Positions 1-13,200 of a DNA stretch of 64,000 bases are shown here, piece after piece. The translations under genes and the position numbers were made by a program. Source of the stretch: Branchiostoma belcheri (Eukaryota > Chordata > Leptocardii > Amphioxiformes > Branchiostomatidae); NCBI RefSeq assembly GCF_001625305.1, contig NW_017803863.1, positions 144,025 to 208,024 of the forward strand, written 5' to 3'. The notes below the pieces were generated by a model. That model saw only the letters and a list, made by a program, of their open reading frames with translations, was not told where the DNA came from and did no database searches. Numbering within the stretch: the first letter of the stretch is position 1; each line of letters begins with the position of its first letter.

Positions 1-106
1 TCTTAAAAGTTGGAATAAAAATGGGGCATCTGTGCACAATTTTCTCCACCAACTTATGCTTGGAGAGCAAAAATAACGTTGACAAACGGTATTCTAATGG
101 ACCTAT

Positions 107-400
107 AACATTATTACGTCACAGTTTGTTTACCGCAATGAATGCCAGTCAATCGACGTAGGGGTGCGTAGCGCGGTGTGTGTTTGTGTAGCGTTAGGCT
201 TTTAATACAGTACTACTTTCGTCTAATGTCACAACTAAATCACCCATTACGGCATGTAATGCTGTGTCAACAAAACTAGACGCAGCAAAAATCAAACATA
301 CCCGACTTTGAAAACTTTATGCATTATGATCTTTATTCTTTAACTGACCGTTCTAGACTGTTCTTTAGAACAGGTAAACAAACTGATGACTCATCAAATA
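107..400 (-). mobile_element. Inverted-repeat element, family E, copy 1
   Basis: The ends carry the TTACGTCACAGTTTGTTTAC-type terminus (107-133) and its counterpart GGTAAACAAACTG (about 374-386). The interior matches 2125-2445 in opposite orientation, including ACCGCGCTACGCA and the GCTGCGTCTAGTTTTGTTGA stretch. Confidence 0.7.
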
Positions 401-499
401 ACGTTTCTTCGCTGTTCTAACACAGGTACTCTGTACTCTGAAGGAGTTTAACCAGTACAGACAGTACTTACGGAAGATAAGTCTGGACCATTACAGAAA

Positions 500-754
500 T
501 GAACGGCGCAGACAGGTAAGGCAAGGTGTGTGTATAGATGGATGTGTACAAGTCTGTTTGTGTTTGTGTGTGTGTGTGTCTGTGTGTGTGTGTGTGTTTA
601 TGTGTGTGGTGTGTGTTTATGTGTGTGTAGTGTGTATGTGCGCGAGTTGTGTGTGTGTGTTTGTAGTGTAGTGTAGTGTAGTGTGTGTGTGTGCTGTGTG
701 TGTGTCTGTCTCTGTGTGCGTAAGCGTGTGTGTGTGCGTACGTATTTGTGTGTG

Positions 755-800
<46 letters not shown>

Positions 801-842
801 TGTGTGTTTGTGTAGTGTAGTGTATCTGTGTATGTGTGCTTG
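500..842. repeat. (TG)n-rich microsatellite
   Basis: Alternating TG/GT with interspersed TGTAG and TGTTTG; the longest pure run is near 759-798. The apparent His/Thr-rich reading frames on the - strand are produced by the repeat. Confidence 0.9.
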
Positions 843-1272
843 GGAGGATGCTCGTGCATTGCGGGAGCAATATTTACAACTGACAAGCACACGCGCCTTT
901 GGCGCCAAGGCAAACGCTATTTGACGCATCAGACATCGTTAAGCAGAGGATTATTGCATGAAATTGAAGAATTTCCACAGCTATTTGCGGCCCGGGTATG
1001 ATATAAGTTTAGTTATCTTACGAAAGTCGCTGTACATTTCTTTTGTCAATAAAGTTCTTGCGTTACCAGTCGGGCGCGCACTAATGAGTCGGATATATGT
1101 TCAACACATGTTAACCGTAAGAAACAATCAGGTAGATTATTGTATCGTCTATATGTGTGGGACTTACTACATCCTAAGGTTCTTCTTATAGCGTAATATA
1201 TAGAACTGCATGATTTGTCCAGGCACGTACGGATGGACGCGTTCATGTGTATCTTTTCTGTCCCGCCTGTAG

Positions 1273-4200
1273 CTGGAAGATGCGGTTTTGGCGCGGGAAC
1301 GTGCAGTACTGAAGAAGAAGGAAGACAAGGCGCAGACTGAGTCACTACAGATCATCAAGAGTCGGCGGGACAAGGCGAAGGAGACCCGACAGAAGCTGGC
1401 GGAACAGGAGGAGGCTGCCAGGCGCAGGTAAGACTAACACCAAACTTCGTGCCGCAGCGCCGCCCAGCGGAAAGTCGAGCTCATGCAGTTATTGCATGAG
1501 AAAGGTAACTTCATCGAAACGTCGGTCAAGTAAATGTCTATTAGGCCATACCAATTTAAATTGTTGGTTTTCGGACTCGGCTCTTCATTTTTTTCTGATT
1601 TGCAAAAAAAGAAAATCAACTCAAAAATGGTCATATTTTACCCCCACCAGTTAACGAAAGTCCCTTTGTTACAGTTTTTGCATCTATCAGTGCATTGGTT
1701 TGATTAAAATTTCAAAATTCATTGTTTATTTTAAATACTATCCCAGCCTTTTGTCGTGACGTCATGGCTCCTATCATAGCATTTTGGGTTATAATAGGAT
1801 GCCTAGACCTGTTTTTATTTTTTTCCCCTGTCACTTCATATTTCTTCTGAAAAAATCCGAGAACCAACAAATTTTAAAAATTGGTGTGGCCTTACGTTGT
1901 GTTAAAAGAATCTCGTTTTGCAAAAGCAAGGGAAATTTTGGACTGATGATTCCCGTTTCTGTCTGCGTAAGGTACATGACGATGATGAGGAAGGATGCCA
2001 CCAAGAGAAACCTGCTTCAGATGGAGAAGACTTTGAATCAGGAGAAAAACAGGAAGGAAAAAGAAAAGGAGTGGGAGAATCAAAGGTTCAAGTTCCAGTT
2101 AAAACAAGACAAGGTGCGCTATCACATTATTACGTCACAGTTTGTTTACCTGTTCTAAAGAACATTCTAGAACGGTCAGTTAAAGAATAAAGATCATTTC
2201 AAGTTTTCAAAGTCAGGTGCGTTTAATTTTTGCTGCGTCTAGTTTTGTTGACACAGCAATGCATGCCGTAATGGGTGATTTAGTTGTGAAATTAGACGAA
2301 AGTAGTACGGTATTAATTAAAAAAAAGGCCTTATATTAGGCTAACGCTACACAAACACACACCGCGCTACGCAACACTGTACAATATAAACGTCGATTGA
2401 CCGGCATTCATTGCGGTAAACAAACTGTGACGTAATAATGCAATAGGTCCATGAATAAGTCAAAGTTCTAAAAGCTTACCTCCGATCTGAATCTTTGCAC
2501 ACTGAACACATTATGAATCGTACTCGCGAAACTCTCTTCAAAGATCTACTTGCCTAACGTAGATAAAGGATTTTCTTTTTTTGGAGGCTAAAGGGACGAG
2601 GGTGCCGCGGAATACCCAGGCATGCCTTTTGGTTGGAATCTGAGACATTACAGGTAATAATTTGCACCAGTCACCCATAACCTGGCCTTGCCTCTTTTCT
2701 GTGTTGGTGTCCATGCAGGACCGGCGGAGGCGTAAGAAGATGATGGAGTCGTGGAAGGTTGAGGAGAAGGAGAGACAGCGGCGGCTGGACGAGCGCAGAC
2801 GGCAGGAACAGAGAGAGAAAGAGGCAAAGGTGACAGCTAACGTTACACTTCTAACCCCTTCTGTCATTTAATCACCAATGCATTCACCAGTTTCCCATCC
2901 CCAGAATGCAATGCGTAAACAGGGGCTAACCCTCATTTGCATAGGACAAGAAGGCATCGGAACGATCCTGGTGACGTTAAACAGCTTGCTTTTCACTGTG
3001 TTTTGAGGTGTTGGGGCATTTTATGCTCAACATTGATTAAATAACTACGGGTTAAATCTGACAACAAATAGAGAATGAAGGTTTTTGTGTTCTTTTCAAC
3101 ATGGAACATGTGGTTTGTAACGTTACAGCATCAGTAAAGCGTCATCACTATAATGTTACAAACAATTTCATTCTCTATTTCTTGTCAGATTCGACCCATA
3201 GTAATTTAATTAACGTTGAGAATAAAATGCCCCAACACCTCAAAACAGAGTGAAAAACAAGCCGTTTAACGTCACCAGGATCATTCCGATGCCTTCTTGT
3301 CCTATGGAAATGAGGTTTAGACCCCTGTTTTCGCATTGCATTCTGGGGATGGGAAGCTGGTGAATGTCCCCATCGGAATGACCAAGAATTTCCTGTAAGT
3401 GGTGTTACCACCGTGTCATCGGGTGGCGTAGTGGTAGATCAATCGACTGTCAACCGGGAGACCCGGGTTCAATCCCGAGTCGTACCCAGGACATGTGCCC
3501 GACGTTGTGTCCTTGGGAAAGGACTTTCCGCACTCCATCCAGGTATGGGTACCTAACTTCGGTTGGGGAAAGCCTTGTGGCGCCGAATGTGGAAAATGTG
3601 GAAAAAATGTGGAAAAAATATGTATCATGTATCATTATGTGTATTATTATGTGTATCATTACCATTTGTATTATCTGATTGTAAACCCTGCCAATTCAGC
3701 ACTATAAGGCTGCGATTGCACGGGTGATGCTTGGCCAATAAACCATTTATTATTATTATTATTACTTATCTTCAGACAATGGAACACTTTGTGGAGCATG
3801 CGCGGTTACGTGCGCTGCAGCGGGAGGAGATGTTACGTGTTGAGGAGGAGGAGAGACTGAGGAGACAGGAGAACATCCGGGCACGCGAGGCCGCCATCCA
3901 GGCACAGCGACAGAAACAGTACGGTCAGTCACGACAGTGGTTAGGCCACACCAATGTAATTTGTTGCTTCTCCGATCGCCCTGTCCATTTTTTCTGATTT
4001 GCAAATTAACTGCAAAATGCTCAATGAAAGACATATTTTGGCCCCCAATGGTTGAAGAAAGTCCCTAAGTACCTATAAATCTATTGTTTTGATTATAAAC
4101 CAGCCTGGTATGTTCACTTCATGGCTCATATTGTAACATTGTAACATTTGGCATGTTTTTTTTTCGCCCTGTCGCTTCATATTTTTCTGAAAAAATCCGA

Positions 4201-7200
4201 GAAAAAACAAATTAAATTGGCGTGGCCTTAGCAGAAAAATTTGTCCCTTGTTCTCTTATCAGTTCGCCGACCTTATTAAGCAATCAAATCTCTCCATTTC
4301 TTGTGGAGAGAAACAGGTTTGTGAGAGTTCATTTACTTACTTCACATAACGGAACGGGTAGGTGTTCTGTACGATTTCTACATAGACACAACTGTGTCTT
4401 CTATACAGAATACATTCGGATATCATCATTACATACGCGAACATGACGTTATATGATGACTAAGTTCCGTTCTTTAACGCACTATTGCGTTCTGAGTACG
4501 TCTATTTGCTTCAATATGCATTCTACAAAGGCATGTAAAGGTTGTTTTGAAACTGTTTTGCACGATCATATCCCCTTCTACCCAAGCACGGTATGCTTCT
4601 CGGGTTTTAGGGCAGACACCACATTTGCGTTGGGCAGTAGAGGCCTCAAAATGGATTGTAGTGCCTAGTTAATACCTTTGAAAATCCTTTTTTCTCTCGA
4701 AAGTTTGGTCCATTTGGGAGATTTTTGGGCTGGAAGGCACAGGTAGGGTCTAAACTTTCCTACTTTTGTCGTTTTGTTTATTTCACCAGTTAAGTGGGCG
4801 TAATGAGAGATGTGAGTGGTTAGGTCTTGTCTGGCCAGGCGGATGGATACCATGAAAAATTAGGTCAAAGTTGAGGTTTTGTTACTATCATCAGCTGTGG
4901 CGGGAATTTGACCCGGTCGACCCCCTGTTTCCTTTCTATTTTTGGGAATCAGACCCTTGTGGCTACCTGGTGCAGAAAAATTTTTGAGATTGAAGTATGG
5001 GCAAGTACTTTCATGAGGACTTCTAATAGTGTATTTAAGCATGTGGTCCTATGGCCAAATCTAATAGTACTGTCTGTCCTTTACCAGTTGTTTTGTTTTC
5101 CCTGCCCGCAGAAACTTTCCTGAAGAGAAAGCAGCGGCAACAGGAGCGGCGAGAGCGTACCCAGAAAACCCTGCTGCAAATGTGGAGGGACAAAACTAAA
5201 GCAGGTTGGTTGAAGAAGATTCTACTTTACTATGTCTACAATGTTGCTGCTTGCTCCACTGCTACATTTACTACGCAGGGCTCGAAATACTGGGTGCATG
5301 TGCACCTTAGTGCACCCAAAGTTGGAGCTGTGCGCCTAATTTTTTTCAATGGGCGCACTGGTGCACCCAAATATTTTTGTAGTAATTTTTAACATTAGAA
5401 GTGTATAATAGTATACCGGATATTCTTGGTCTCCAAGTATCAGAAAAACCATAAGATCTTTGTTATAGTAATGTTTAAGATTTTGAAGTTAGCTCTTATC
5501 TTAGATTCAAGCTCAGAAGAGGAGCAGTAAGACGTGCAATAAGGTTTTGTTTCATAAGGTGCACCCAAAAAATTTTGTGCACCTAATTTTTAAGGTTGGG
5601 TGCACCAGTGCACCTATTCCCAAAAATGAATTTCGAGCCCTGCTACGTGTCCTAACCTTCTTCTTAAACCCTCGTAACATGCTGCCGGACTGACTAACCT
5701 GTAACGTTACATGTACATGTTGGGTCCTGAATATGATGTCTCAGTACCCATGTTAAGTTACAACTGCCTCCAAATTTGTTTGAATATAGCGTTAGAAGTG
5801 AACAGATTATGTAAACGAATCTTAGGACAGTTTATAAAAGTTGTGGTCCCCAAATTTACGTATGAGAAGAGATTTCATACAGGCTTTATAGCCCTTCTAG
5901 CTATAAGCTATATGACGTCTTCTAGCTATATGATAAGTTTTCAATGTATAGAACGTTTTGGCTTTGAAGTGTTTCAAAGCACTTTACCAAACCGATTAAA
6001 TCACAACTGTGCAGACCAGAGTGGGGGGAAAGCAGACGGTTCGGGCGGCGGTAGGACCGGGCTGTTCTCCCGCTTCATGGGCGTGACTGAGGGGGCCGAG
6101 CCCGCGAAAGGAGAAGTAAGTAGTAGCGGATGCGCCTTTCATTTTTGTCTGTCTATAAAAGTTCTCTTCAAATGTAGCCCTAACGTCCACGGATAGAGCA
6201 ACATTGAATCTAAATTCAGATTACCCACAACTTTCTACAGTATATATACGTAGTGAACGTCCTCTCCATAGATGATGCGATTATGACCTTGCCTTACCAG
6301 TAGCCAGTTTAGCATTACTAACAATTTTACAGCGCATTTATTGAAATCAAAAACGTTTGTTTCAAAACTTCCAACGTCATCGGAAAATAGAAAGGAACAC
6401 ACTACTGCTAGGTCTCTGTTTCAACGAAGAAGGCATTGGGCTACCTATGGGTTAGCCTCCTTCGCAGACTTGTTGGGAGTCGGCGTTATTTTTTTCTGTG
6501 AGCGACGCGAGTAATATGCCGCGGAGGGACGATTTTGCTGCCGAGGGAGTTTTTTGCCGTAGAGACCTCTCTCCACTGCAAAAACTCCGCGGCATATTAC
6601 TCGCGTCGCTCACAGAAAAAAATAACGCCGACTCCCAACAAGTCTGCGAAGGAGGCTAGTTATGCAGTAGGGAAGTCAAACTTGATATTGTAACGTTTTA
6701 TGATTAACTTTCAGGCTGAAAAGAAAGGTTTAGATCTGGGCAGGCTGGTAGACCGTGCTATAGACAAGGCCATGGAGGACTTCGAGACACCCCCGTCCTT
6801 ACCGCCAGGGGAACAGTCAGAGGAACCAGCACACAGGTTAGCGGGTTGCATGCTGTTAAATTTGTGGCGTCGTGTGGTGTAGTGGTACATCACTGGACTA
6901 TGAAACGGGGAGACCCGGGTTCGATTCCGGGTCGTACCCGAATAAGTCCGAACATGCGCCCCGACGTTGTACCCTTGGGAAAGGTACTTTACACGACTAT
7001 CCTCACTTCACTCAGGTGAAAATGAGTACCTAGCTTCGGTTAGGGGCGTCTTATCGGATGGGACGTTAAAATGGAGGCCCCGTGTTTGAGGAGAGACACA
7101 CCTCAAGAACGTTAAAGAACCCACGTGGGCGGAAGTGGAACAAACCATTATGGTCTAAAAAGGGGTAGGGAATTTTCACGACCAGCCTCGTAACTCCTGC

Positions 7201-10200
7201 TTCTCCTATTGTTCTCCTTCTACTCACTACTTGTGAGGATGTTTCTGACTCAGGGAGAAGAGTTGCTGTTACAGTTCTATACCTCTAGCTCTATGCCTAG
7301 AAGTGGCCAATGGCCTTGCATATGAGCGACACTGTTAATAAAATGCCTAACCACTGGCATCTGATTCACGCTATGAAAATTTTCGTCCCATATCACACTG
7401 TCTATTGGTAAGAATTTCTTTCTTGTGTTGAAGAAAATAAAGGACGATTTCTTTTTTTCAGATCAGTGGAAGAGATCGCCGCGTCCATCAAAGAGCCACA
7501 GGAGACACCTGTCACGAAGAAAACAGTGAAAAGAAAGTTCGGCACAAAAGGGAAGAAGAGGTCAATCAAGTTCAAAGTGACCAAAGACTCCATGGCACGC
7601 CTGAAGAACGAGTTCCACGGGGCACAGATGATCGACATGGATGAGATGGAGAGACAAGAAGAAGAGAAGACCAGACAGGCAGATCTGTTGATCAGGCAGC
7701 TTCAGACAGACTTCCCCGGGGCTAACGTGTCGTTAGAGGATGATGATGATGATGAAGAAGAAGAGGTCCTGGTAAGTGGCACACATTTCTCAGATTCCTG
7801 TCTCACGTGGAGAGTATGACGAGCACCCATGGCGCAGTCTTTTCGTGACTAATGATCTATATAATAAGTGAGTGGAAAATGAATTTCATAATTATTTTGC
7901 GTAGGTAAACAAGAAAAAACAGCAAAATGGGTCTGTACAATGGCATTAAATCGTTTTTTTAACAAGTTTTTTAAAAATTGTCTCTCAATTGTCACAGAAA
8001 AATGCGATAAGGTCGCTCTATCCAAACTGCAGATAATCTTGGAGCAAACTACGGAGGCCCATTGTGGATTCTGATCATTTACATGGCATTTGCGCTTACT
8101 AATAGATAGCTTCAAGAAAAGGTTGTCGAACTAGAATGGCACTGTACGTTGTCTAAAGAAATATTCTGGAGAAGTTCTGGAGATTATATCTCTACGTTGT
8201 AGGTAAAAATAAGGTGTATTTGATTCATGTTGTTCGTGTGTTGGTTTGAACTCCTGTTGTCCTGTGTCATCCGTACACCCCCCCCCAGTTCCTCCCGTGC
8301 GGTCTTCTAGATTTAATGGACCAACCCGGGGAAATTACTCAAATAATACCCAATGCAAAAAGACGGTGTCTACTGATCTTTTTGTTTCAGATTTAGCATG
8401 TTGTTAGCGTGTTGTTCTTTCGTGATCCACCTCTGATTGAAATATTCAAAATGCATTCATCGCGTTTTTGGCGACGTCTCAGGGAGGAGCCTAATGGTCA
8501 CAGTATTGTGTGCAGTTTGCAAGAATTATAGGAATGGAACAGGCATGTTGTCCACAGGAATGGAATGGAATGTCCACAGGCATTTCTCTGACCCACATCT
8601 ATGCCCACATTCCTGGAAACCCTTGGGAAGACCTCCCTGCCCTGGTTGGCCCTACTTTCTGTGACCCTGGGGCTCTGTATCTGTCTAGGAGTTAACAGGT
8701 ACCAAGTCTTCCTCAAAATCATGAAATAATGAGGAATGATGGCAGTGCCGCATGCAAACAATAACCCTAACATCAACCACCGTCGCCATGTATGTTTTCA
8801 TTACCACTACAGTCTTTTTTGCCGTCTCACCTCACAGGAGGAAGTTGAACTCCAGCAGGTTCTTTCCCGCTCAGAAACCACCCTACTGCACATGCGCGCA
8901 GCTGAGATCGTCAGGGCTGTCATGGAAACCGTCTCTAAGGTGATAATACCCCGGATGTTGAGCGAGGTAAGTTTTACGTCAGTTTTATAGGCCAAATGAC
9001 AATCTCGTTCAAAACTGCATTTTTAGCTCAGTTGCTTTTCAGCAAAGCGTATATTTCAGTTGGACAGGTCGGGGGAGTTGCAAACTTGTCTTATAATTTG
9101 AAAAGTGGTTCAACGTTAAATGTCTGACTTGAAAACCTTACATTTTAAATTTAAAGAGTTTTAACTCTTCCGAGATATAGACACATAGTAAAGTGCTTTG
9201 CAGTCCGTTAGGCCATGCTGATTTGATTACATGGATGACATCAGAGCGTACATGAATTTTCGTCTGTTTCCAAAATGAAGTCTTAGCAAACTAGCACCAG
9301 TTTTGGGGTTCCCAAGTATGCCATCCATATAGTCAAATCAACACACACGCACACACGGCTTATGTGAAGAAGGTCACGTGTCTGTAACCGTAACTCTCGC
9401 GAGATTACTTTTGAAGTGATTGGTCATTAATTATCCTGATGAAGGCGACAGTGGTCGTAGAAAATTTTATCTCTGTTTAATCTTTGTGATATGGAAGTTC
9501 AACATTTTACTATGATTACCAACACAGATGGACATAATAAAGCAGACGGCAAGAGAGTTTGTTCCGTGGGTGATCGGCGGTGTTCAGCAGGAACTTCGCA
9601 GGTCCGACTCGCGGGTCCTCAGCCGAGTTGCCAGTGACATGGTGACGTCAGCTCTGGAAAAGTTACAGACAGAAATGACGGAGGACGTTCAAGATGGTGG
9701 CACACACCGAGCCAGTCGGGCAGCGAGCCAGCTGGTATCTTCTGTCATTGATGGAGTGAGGAAGGAGTTTTCCAATGAGGACATGGTGCAGGGCAGAACC
9801 AAAGAAGTAAGGACATCCACGTCTGACAGCAGCCTTCTGAGTCAAACAGCTCGTGACATCGTGGCTTATGTGACGGACAGTGTGACGAAGGAACTGACGG
9901 GCCAGCGTGCAGATGGCATGTCCGCCATGTCAGCCACAAAGTCGTGCTCAGACACGTCTGTCATCAGCCGCACGGCACGGCAGGTTGTTTCTTCCGTGGA
10001 GAATATAGCTAAAACCGCGTCGAAGGTTGAGCCCGCCCTTTCTGAGTCTGAGACAGTCCGGGAAATGGCCAGCCAGATCACGTCGTGGGTTCTCGAAAGG
10101 GTGCGGCAGGAAATGGCGGACGGGTCGTCAGAGGCGTCTGCCGAAAGTTTCGACGACAGCTGTCTGGAGCGAGAATTACTCCGGACGATGCGAGCCGACT

Positions 10201-13200
10201 CCACGCCTGTCGACGAACCATACTCACGGCCGTTATCTCCTGAACCGTCCAGCGACGTGGAGATATCCCGGGCAGGATCCAAACAAAGCACCGTTTCAAA
10301 ACCTAAAGTGTCGAAGTCACGAAAGCCATCCAAAAGCGAAATCACTTCAAGACGTGTATCCATGGAGTCAGTCGGAGTCTCTGCTAGGGCGTCACCTTCC
10401 AAGGATGCCATGCCGTCAACATCTTCTTCCAGCCACAAAGTAAGGCTTTTGGCGCTGACATCCCGGACAAGTGTAAAGACATCTCCAGTAACGTCAACAA
10501 CACGGCCCTCCCCGAAAACGTCCAGAAGCAAAGCCATGTCTACACGAAAGTTGTCCAGAACCTCAAGAGAATCTGTTACCAGTCAGTCCAAGAAATCGAA
10601 GTCCGACAGTGTCGTAAAGAGATCGTCAAATAAAATAACATCAACGTCTCTTAGCAGTCACGCCATGTCACCCACAGCATCGAAGTCATTTCAACAACGA
10701 TCTAATGAAAGCTTTCGATCGTCAAAAAAGACTTCCTCACCAAGTGTCCGACGGTCGTCTTCAAAAGTGTCCTCGACAGTAGATGACAAAGTCACCGCCG
10801 CAAGTACTGCAGATAAATCTGACGCAGGATCAACGGACAGACCAGCAGAAGCTGCTCCTCCTAAAGACGGAACAATTTCTCCCAAGAAATTTGTGTCAGC
10901 AACCCAAGCTTCTTCTGAGCACAAGGAGCCTGTCCAAAAAACGTCTTTGCAACTTGAACACCAATCCTCCAGAGTTTCTCCGAAGTCACCGGCTTCTGAG
11001 GTCATACAGCCGTCAACACAGACACAGATGGGTAAGGCATCCGGGCAAACTTCCAGTGACTCTAACAGCTCTGGGAGAAGGGCGTCCATATCTGCCCCTG
11101 GTATAGACGTCAGGCGGTCTAGTTTGAAAAGCCTGAAGGAAACACCTGTGCGCGGCAGGTCGAGTGGAGTTGTAGTGCGCAGCGGCCCGTCCATGTCGGG
11201 ATCAGATGTCAGGGGAATACAGGAGAAGCGGGAAGAACTGGAGTCGACAGGTTCGAAGCAGAGAGTTGTGAAGACGGCACCGTCGACTCCTCTTCCTGAA
11301 GACGATGCCGGGGAGTCCGTGATGCCGTCGTCACACTCAGAAGGTAGTGTTAAAGCCAGGACGTCTGTAAATAAAGTAAGTTCAACGCCGAGCGCCTGGA
11401 GCGCACCACCTTCTAAAAAGACGTCGTCCCGATCTCTGACTAAAACACGTGATTCACAGTCAGATCTGACGTCACCATCGGGCACAAACGTCTCAGCCAG
11501 GAAGTCGACATCAAAACCTACGTCACAAACAGGTATTGCTACGTCACAGTTAGGGTCTAGTTCGAGAACGCCATCGTTCGAGAAAACGCCTTCCAAGTCC
11601 AGTATCAAGGCCAGTTCGTCCAAATCAACCTCAAAAGTAACAACAACATCCCGTTCAAGCAGTTCCAGTCTGCGAAAAACAAAGTCAGGGGCACCCAAAG
11701 GTATTGCCACGCCTGCTTCGGAAGCAAAGTCGGGGACAAGTGTTCGTTCGTCACGATCAGGTGGTAGCAAAGCATCGTTAGTAAAAAACACTAAATCTTT
11801 TTCAAACGTAAAGCCGTCACAATCCAAAAGCAAAGACAGCATCAAAGATAAAGCGGAAATCAAAGTTGAGTCAAACACTTCCAGACAAGAGTGTGAAGAG
11901 ATAAAACAGCCTGGGGAGATGGAAGGGGATCTTGATGAAGATCTACACCTTGACGACGACGAGGGGCGAGACTTCGAAGGGGACACCGAGGAACCTTCTG
12001 CCAAGGACATGCAGCTGCTTGGGCGTGAAACAGAGATGAGTGACGTAAGCGACGCCGAAGATGAAGAGGTACTGACAGAGACGGAAAATGTGGTCATTAA
12101 GAAGAGAAAGGAGAGTCTTGTGGGTTCAGGGCCCGAGGAGGAGCCAACAACAATGCGCGGATCCAGAGCTTCGATGAAAAGTTATCGGAGACACAGGTGA
12201 GTTCGTCGTGTACGGTCATCATAAAATGAACAATTAGAAATAAAATGCGTTTCATCTTCCGCTACATTTGGGGAGCAATATCTACAAATTATCTATCTAC
12301 AGAGGTAGTTTCATATACTGCAATTTTTCTATATTCATGGGACGGGCACTGATTCTTATCTTACTGATAGCGCTAGCGGAGCGCTGTTCGAAGTCGTAAT
12401 GTCGAGATATTTTTCTATACACTATTGCCTAACCCAAGAACGTTCCAGAACCCAAAGGAAATACCAAAGTTCTTCATGTTATGATCAGTCAATAGACCCA
12501 TTTGACTTTCACGGATCGCATAAACTGCTTTCGTCACAGGGGGGACATTTCGAAAGAACGTCGTTCTAGAACGCTGATGTCGAACGCGGCTTGCGCTCGC
12601 GGTGTCCCCCCCTGTCAGATCATTTTTTCCCTAAAAGGTAGCTGTCTATTTTCTCGGTAATATATGCGGAAATGACAGGGAAATAGGCATCAACTTTGTA
12701 TGGTGGCATTCCGTACGACAATTTAAGGTTATTTTGTTCTGTGACTTATGCAGTTTATGCGATCCGTGAAAGGAACTTTCAAAATTACCCCCTGCGACGT
12801 AGTTTCTATTCGAAATGTCCCCCCTGTGACGTAGGTTGCATTTGAAATGTCCCACATGTGACGTAGTTTCTATTCGAAATGTCCCCCCTGTGACGTAGTT
12901 TGTATTTGAAATGTCCCACATGTGACGTAGTTTCTATTCGAAATGTCCCCCCTGTGACGTATTTTGTATTCGAAATGTCCCCCATTCGAAATGTCCCCCC
13001 TGTGACGAAGTTTGTATTCGAGATTTCCCCCATGTGACGTAGCTTCTATTCGAAATGTCCCCCCTGTGACGTTGATTGTATTCGAAATGTCCCCCATGTG
13101 ACGTATTTCTACTCGAAATTTCCCCCATTGACGTAGTTTGTATTCGAAATGTCGCCCCTGTGACGTAGGCAGTTTATGTGATCCGTGAAAGTCGAATGGG

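Noticed and set aside
853-913. Possible extra upstream exon of the AKAP-like gene (EDARALREQYLQLTSTRAFG)
   Set aside because: The peptide is plausible and follows an AG, but no GT donor closes it in a compatible phase.
468-929. His/Thr-rich frames on the - strand
   Set aside because: Produced by the (TG)n microsatellite.
9866-10537. A 223-residue open frame on the - strand
   Set aside because: Same antisense effect over the same exon; no recognisable fold.
10691-12097. A 468-residue open frame on the - strand
   Set aside because: It lies wholly antisense to the Ser/Lys/Thr-rich exon 9528-12196; biased codons there keep the complementary frame open. No domain, and the sense exon has splice continuity on both sides.
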